Source: DATBJJ01 sp963750915
Lineage (GTDB): Bacteria; Acidobacteriota; Vicinamibacteria; Vicinamibacterales; 2-12-FULL-66-21
DNA length: 64,000 bases
NCBI GenBank assembly: GCA_963750915.1
Contig: CAVVSF010000007.1
Span: 1,178,001-1,242,000 of the forward strand
Direction: 5' to 3'
Shown here: piece by piece, positions 63,472 through 64,000 of the stretch
How positions within the stretch are numbered: the first letter of the stretch is position 1
Layout: every line of letters starts with the position of its first letter
The notes under the pieces: model-generated
Seen by the model: only the letters and a program-made list of their open reading frames with translations
Database searches by the model: none
What the model was told of the DNA's origin: nothing
Program-made: the position numbers and the translations under genes

Positions 63472-64000
63472 GTGGCGCTGCTGGAGGTTCGCCATCTCGT
63501 CAAGGAGTTCGGCCGGAGCGGCGGCCTGCTGCGCAAAGGGTCGGTCGTGCGCGCCGTCGACGACGTGTCGTTCTCGATCGATGAAGGCGAGACCTTCGGC
63601 CTCGTCGGCGAGTCGGGCAGCGGCAAGACCACCACTGGCCGCTGCATCCTGCGGTTGATCGAGCCGACCTCAGGCGAGGTGACGTTCCGCGGCGAGGACG
63701 TCCTGCGCTTCTCGCGGACGCGGCTGCGCGAGGCGCGCCGCGACATGCAGATCGTGTTTCAGGATCCCTACTCGTCGCTCAACCCGCGGATGCGGGTTGG
63801 CGCAATCGTCGAAGAGCCGCTCATCATCCACAAGATCGGATCGAAGGCGGAGCGGCGGGCGCGCGTCCGGCAGCTGTTCGAGATGGTCGGCCTCGACGCC
63901 GGCCAGATGCTGCGCTATCCGCATCAGTTCAGCGGCGGCCAGCGTCAGCGCATCGGCCTGGCGCGGGCGCTGGCGCTCAATCCGTCGCTCGTCATCGCCG
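63472..64000 (+). CDS. Oligopeptide ABC transporter ATP-binding protein (OppF/DppF type), cut by window end
   Basis: The frame opens at GTG 63472, five bases after the oppD-type stop, and is open to the window edge (176 codons seen). It reads VALLEVRHLVKEFG, Walker A GESGSGKTT, Q-loop VFQDPYSSLNPRM and signature FSGGQRQRIGLARAL. These are typical of the OppF/DppF partner subunit, which forms a heterodimer with the preceding ATPase. The Walker B motif and the C-terminus lie beyond the window. Confidence 0.93.
   Translation, partial: MALLEVRHLVKEFGRSGGLLRKGSVVRAVDDVSFSIDEGETFGLVGESGSGKTTTGRCILRLIEPTSGEVTFRGEDVLRFSRTRLREARRDMQIVFQDPYSSLNPRMRVGAIVEEPLIIHKIGSKAERRARVRQLFEMVGLDAGQMLRYPHQFSGGQRQRIGLARALALNPSLVIA

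Overview
The window looks like a chromosomal segment of a GC-rich Acidobacteriota, most likely Vicinamibacteria (subdivision 6). That is inference, based on the 16S rRNA sequence, the high GC, the outer-membrane barrel with a carboxypeptidase-regulatory N-terminus, and the many secreted proteins of unknown function. No phage, plasmid, IS transposase or CRISPR array is visible. Most of the DNA is housekeeping. The unusual material is in small non-coding repeats between genes.

Layout. 0-8 kb: a beta-lactamase-fold protein that has lost its catalytic residues, a small outer-membrane barrel, a GT39-like membrane glycosyltransferase, a dolichyl-phosphate-mannose-synthase-like GT2, an SGNH-hydrolase lipoprotein, a zinc-ribbon protein coupled to an M48 metalloprotease, and a secreted unknown. 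8-14.4 kb: a complete rRNA operon on the minus strand (16S, tRNA-Ile(GAT), tRNA-Ala(TGC), 23S, 5S). Its terminator, both RNase III-type processing stems and two consensus promoters with a terminator-like hairpin between them can be read. 14.4-32 kb: tyrS, a Tat-exported phosphoesterase, then a large minus-strand purine region: purD, purE, (mtaB), (M16 peptidase), purB, purS, purQ, purL, purF, (HEAT-repeat protein), purM, purN. This covers most of IMP synthesis; purC, purH and purK are not here. rlmN lies on the opposite strand. 32-38 kb: rpsU with a structured leader, a double zinc-ribbon protein, an RND efflux pair and a STAS anti-anti-sigma factor. 38-46 kb: a surface-glycan block with a UbiA-family prenyl-phosphate phosphoribosyltransferase, a DUF362 protein, a small conserved protein and four GT4 glycosyltransferases in A-B-B-A paralog order with 4-bp overlaps. 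46-54 kb: a PDZ-bearing membrane histidine kinase with a sigma54 response regulator, and a barrel/secreted-protein pair. 54-64 kb: glgC, eno, gpmI, a CPA2 antiporter, a small conserved protein, a B12-dependent acyl-CoA mutase subunit and oppD/oppF (oppF runs off the end).

The best candidate for something undescribed is a set of five intergenic arrays with a 7-nt period (1752-1970, 40351-40412, 43783-43850, 46193-46394, 55595-55842). Each is built as direct heptamers followed by their inverted complement, so each could fold into a long hairpin. The heptamer differs between loci, but the period and the folding plan are the same. Four of the five begin at or within a few bases of a stop codon. 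A 98-bp dispersed repeat (two copies, 97% identical) and a GGGGTCAGA palindrome family (three copies) add to this repeat landscape.

Caution: at least six genes (GT39-like, M48 twice, purN, purL, one GT4) carry single-base frame shifts, mostly in G/C runs. Essential genes are hit, so uncorrected homopolymer errors of a long-read or metagenome assembly are the likeliest cause. Coordinates for those genes span the break.
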